From Planctomycetota bacterium (lineage in GTDB: Bacteria > Planctomycetota > Planctomycetia > Pirellulales > Pirellulaceae): a stretch of DNA of 35,956 nt. Shown in pieces: positions 33,592 through 35,956 of the stretch. How positions within the stretch are numbered: the first letter of the stretch is position 1; each line of letters starts with the position of its first letter. The notes under the pieces are model-generated. The model was not told the origin of the DNA and made no database searches. It saw only the letters and a list, made by a program, of their open reading frames with translations. The translations under genes and the position numbers were made by a program. The stretch covers positions 1 through 35,956 of the forward strand of contig QWPJ01000206.1 of assembly GCA_003671195.1 (NCBI GenBank), read 5' to 3'.

Positions 33592-33624
33592 GACAAAACG
33601 CGGGGACTGTCCCCGCGTTTTGTC
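33592..33624. repeat. Boundary hairpin h4 (perfect)
   Basis: GACAAAACGCGGGGA (33592-33606), loop CTG, TCCCCGCGTTTTGTC (33610-33624): a perfect 15-bp stem. The core GGGGACTGTCCCC is shared with h1; the outer pairs differ but stay complementary, which points to selection for the hairpin itself. Confidence 0.85.
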
Positions 33625-33712
33625 GACGCGTTTCGTGTCATTTGCTCTTGGGGTCCATTTCGCAAAACGCTGGATATTCCCAATCGCCAATGCAATTTCG
33701 CCCTCCGTCTAA

Positions 33713-33741
33713 TTGGCAAGAATTACAAAAGCTGATAATGT
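33713..33741 (+). promoter_or_regulatory. Candidate promoter of the hsdR-like gene
   Basis: TTGGCA (33713-33718) is followed by TGATAATGT; reading GATAAT (33734-33739) as -10 gives a 15-base spacer, reading TAATGT (33736-33741) gives 17. The start codon is about 62 bases further on. It lies in AT-richer DNA just after the repeat block. Confidence 0.4.
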
Positions 33742-33802
33742 TTAGCGAGTTCCAAATGCTAGCAAAGAGACACTCCAACCCACCGTAGGTGGATAACGTA
33801 GC

Positions 33803-35956
33803 GTGACGCCCGAACAGAAAGCTCGACAGCAGATCGACCGGCAGCTTGAACAAGCCGGCTGGATCGTGCAAGACTATGCGCAGATCCACATCACCGCTGG
33901 GCTCGGTGTTGCCGTGCGTGAATTTCCGCTCAAAACGGGATTCGCCGACTACTTGCTATACGCTCACGCGAAAGCGATCGGCAGCGTCGAAGCAAAACCC
34001 GAAGGTTTCGGGCTCATGGGTGTCGCCGAGCAATCCACCAAATACTCGATTGGTCTGCCGAAATCGCTCCCGAATTGGGAAGTCCCCCTCCCATTTGCTT
34101 ATGAGTCGACCGGCACCGAATGCCGATTCACCAATCGCAAGGAGCCCGATGCCCGCAGTCGGCTGGTATTTACCTTTCACCGCCCAGAGGAATTGATCCG
34201 TCTCGTCAACCTCGACAAGCAGGTCCGGGGGCGTCTCCAAGAGATGCCGGAATTGAATACGGGCAATCTTTGGAAGGTGCAAATCGATAGCATACGCAAT
34301 CTCGAAAAATCGCTAGCCTTGAACAAGCCCCGTGCGCTCATCCAGATGGCGACCGGCAGCGGCAAAACCTTCACCGCCGTCAATTTCTGCTACCGGCTCG
34401 TCAAGTACGCCGATGCCAAACGGATCCTTTTCCTGGTGGATCGAAACAACCTGGGCAAACAAACACTCAACGAGTTCCAACAGTTCGTCAGTCCTGTCAA
34501 CGGCTACAAGTTCACCGAGGAGTACAGCGTTCAACATTTGAAGAAGAACACCATCGCTCCGGCGGCGAAGGTCTGCATCACGACGATCCAGCGGCTCTAC
34601 TCGATGCTCAAGGGCGAGGAAGACTTCCAGGAAGAGAACGAAGAAGGCTCGCTGTTCGAGACGGAGAATTCGCTTTTCAAAGAGCCGCTGCCAGTCGTCT
34701 ACAACCCCAAGATTCCTATCGAGATGTTCGACTTCATCGTGGTCGATGAATGCCACCGCAGCATCTACAACATCTGGCGCCAAGTCCTCGAATACTTCGA
34801 CGCGTCCCTCATCGGCCTGACGGCCACGCCGACCAAACAGACCATTGGATTCTTCGGAAGCAATTTGGTCCAGGACTACGCCCACGAACAGGCCGTGGTC
34901 GATGGCGTCAACGTCGGCTACGACGTGTATCGCATCGAAACGAAGATCACCAAGGAGGGGGCCATGCTCGCTCGTGAGCCGGGAGTCTTCGTGCCGCACC
35001 GGGACCGCCGCACCAAGGGCAAGAAGTACAAAGAGCTCGATGACGACCTGACGTACACTGCCAACCAGCTCGATCGGGACGTGGTGTCGGAGAATCAAAT
35101 CCGGCTGGTGGTCCGCACGTTCAAAGACAAGTTGCCGGAAATCTTTCCGGGCCGTACCGAGGTTCCCAAAACGCTAGTCTTTGCCAAGACCGATTTGCAC
35201 GCGGAAGACATCGTGCGTATCCTGCGGGAAGATTTCGGCAAGGGGAACGATTTCTGCCAAAAGATCACTTCGAAAAGCACTGGCAAGAAACCCGACGAAC
35301 TCTTGTCCGAGTTTCGCAACTCGTATTTTCCTCGCATCGCTGTCACGGTCGACATGATCGCCACGGGGACCGACGTCAAGCCGCTCGAATGCCTGATCTT
35401 CATGCGGAATATCCGCTCGCTGGGCTACTTCGAGCAGATGAAGGGCCGAGGTTGCCGGGTGGTGGACCCCGATGTCTTGCAAAGCGTCACGCCTGACGCC
35501 AAGCACAAGACACACTTTGTCATCGTCGATGCCGTGGGAGTGTGCGAGGACGAAAAGTCCGCGACCAAGCCGATGGACCGCAAGCCATCGGTGCCGCTCG
35601 ACAAGATTCTCAATCTCGTTGCAGCGGGAGCTGCCGGTGACGATATCGTGTCTACGCTCGCGTCACGACTCTCCAGGCTCGATCAGGAGGTCGACCCGCT
35701 CCAACAAGCGGCCATTCAGAAGGCATCGGGTGGGAAAACGCTCGCTGAACTCAGTGCGGGACTTCTCAAGAGCATCGACCCGGATGTGAACACCGAGTTG
35801 GCCGTGGACAAGTTCAACGTCCCCGAAGGCCCCAACGGAGAACCACCCGAGCCGACCGAGCCGCAGGTCGTCGAGGTCGAGCGAGAGCAGATGGCCACGG
35901 CATTGCAAGCCTTCCACGATCCGAAGCTACGTGAAGCGATCCTGGCAGCCAAGCGG
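33803..35956 (+). CDS. hsdR: Type I restriction HsdR-like nuclease/helicase, cut by window end
   Basis: 718 codons are visible without a stop. The N-terminus carries a PD-(D/E)xK nuclease: Asp49 in TGFADYLLYA and Glu63/Lys65 in SVEAKPEG. The superfamily 2 motor follows: motif I ATGSGKT at 183-189, motif II DECH at 315-318 (VVDECHRS), motif III TATPT at 340-344 and motif VI QMKGRGCR at 545-552. After about residue 600 the sequence resembles the EcoEI-type R C-terminal domain. Such subunits translocate DNA and cut far from the recognition site, together with HsdM and HsdS, which would be expected to the right. The start is GTG with AGGTGG ten bases upstream. A stand-alone helicase-nuclease defence protein is the alternative. 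Confidence 0.9.
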   Translation, partial: MTPEQKARQQIDRQLEQAGWIVQDYAQIHITAGLGVAVREFPLKTGFADYLLYAHAKAIGSVEAKPEGFGLMGVAEQSTKYSIGLPKSLPNWEVPLPFAYESTGTECRFTNRKEPDARSRLVFTFHRPEELIRLVNLDKQVRGRLQEMPELNTGNLWKVQIDSIRNLEKSLALNKPRALIQMATGSGKTFTAVNFCYRLVKYADAKRILFLVDRNNLGKQTLNEFQQFVSPVNGYKFTEEYSVQHLKKNTIAPAAKVCITTIQRLYSMLKGEEDFQEENEEGSLFETENSLFKEPLPVVYNPKIPIEMFDFIVVDECHRSIYNIWRQVLEYFDASLIGLTATPTKQTIGFFGSNLVQDYAHEQAVVDGVNVGYDVYRIETKITKEGAMLAREPGVFVPHRDRRTKGKKYKELDDDLTYTANQLDRDVVSENQIRLVVRTFKDKLPEIFPGRTEVPKTLVFAKTDLHAEDIVRILREDFGKGNDFCQKITSKSTGKKPDELLSEFRNSYFPRIAVTVDMIATGTDVKPLECLIFMRNIRSLGYFEQMKGRGCRVVDPDVLQSVTPDAKHKTHFVIVDAVGVCEDEKSATKPMDRKPSVPLDKILNLVAAGAAGDDIVSTLASRLSRLDQEVDPLQQAAIQKASGGKTLAELSAGLLKSIDPDVNTELAVDKFNVPEGPNGEPPEPTEPQVVEVEREQMATALQAFHDPKLREAILAAKR

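Noticed and set aside
32751..33593. Several 60-112-residue frames with repeated motifs such as MVLCPNGAQG
   Set aside because: They are translations of the palindromic repeats, present in several frames and on both strands.

Overview
The window reads as chromosomal DNA of a planctomycete, probably of the Pirellulales type. The evidence is a DUF1501 gene paired with a very large CxxCH/DUF1549/DUF1553 protein, a formylglycine-type sulfatase, many secreted or membrane proteins without clear relatives, GC-rich codon use, and few strong Shine-Dalgarno sites. No plasmid, phage or rRNA/tRNA genes were seen. Functions come from motifs read by eye; no database search was run.

Layout. 98-3512 (minus): glycosyltransferase, PolX and a small membrane-anchored protein in one transcription unit, the first two overlapping by ATGA. 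3700-6324 (plus): cupin, four-helix membrane protein, secreted sulfatase. 6337-11924 (minus): lysS, ychF and ygfZ in tandem, then, after a 177-base gap holding a hairpin and a repeated octamer, a zinc-ribbon membrane protein. 12022-16031 (plus): rarA, an overlapping exported protein with an STN-like segment, and an FAD-binding protein. 16083-17045 (minus): an aldo/keto reductase, divergent from a 595-residue TlpA-like lipoprotein (17187-18974) and a membrane-anchored unknown (plus). 19666-21425 (minus): a second TlpA-like protein and pdxA, divergent from nrdR. 22136-30009 (minus): rhomboid protease, ribH, DUF1501 protein, and a 1613-residue fusion carrying a glycosidase-like propeller, two CxxCH motifs, DUF1549, a coiled coil and DUF1553.

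30121-33802 is unlike the rest. Two blocks of long nested palindromic repeats, each bracketed by short GC hairpins of one family, enclose a lower-GC three-gene operon (31083-32420). Its proteins I cannot name, except that the last carries a sigma-region-4-like helix-turn-helix. Directly after the second block begins a type I restriction HsdR-like nuclease/helicase that runs off the window end. This repeat-bounded island beside a restriction gene is the best candidate for something undescribed.

Most of the rest is housekeeping (translation, vitamin B6 and riboflavin synthesis, dNTP control, DNA repair) mixed with planctomycete surface and degradation functions (sulfatase, DUF1501/DUF1553 pair, TlpA-type redox proteins).
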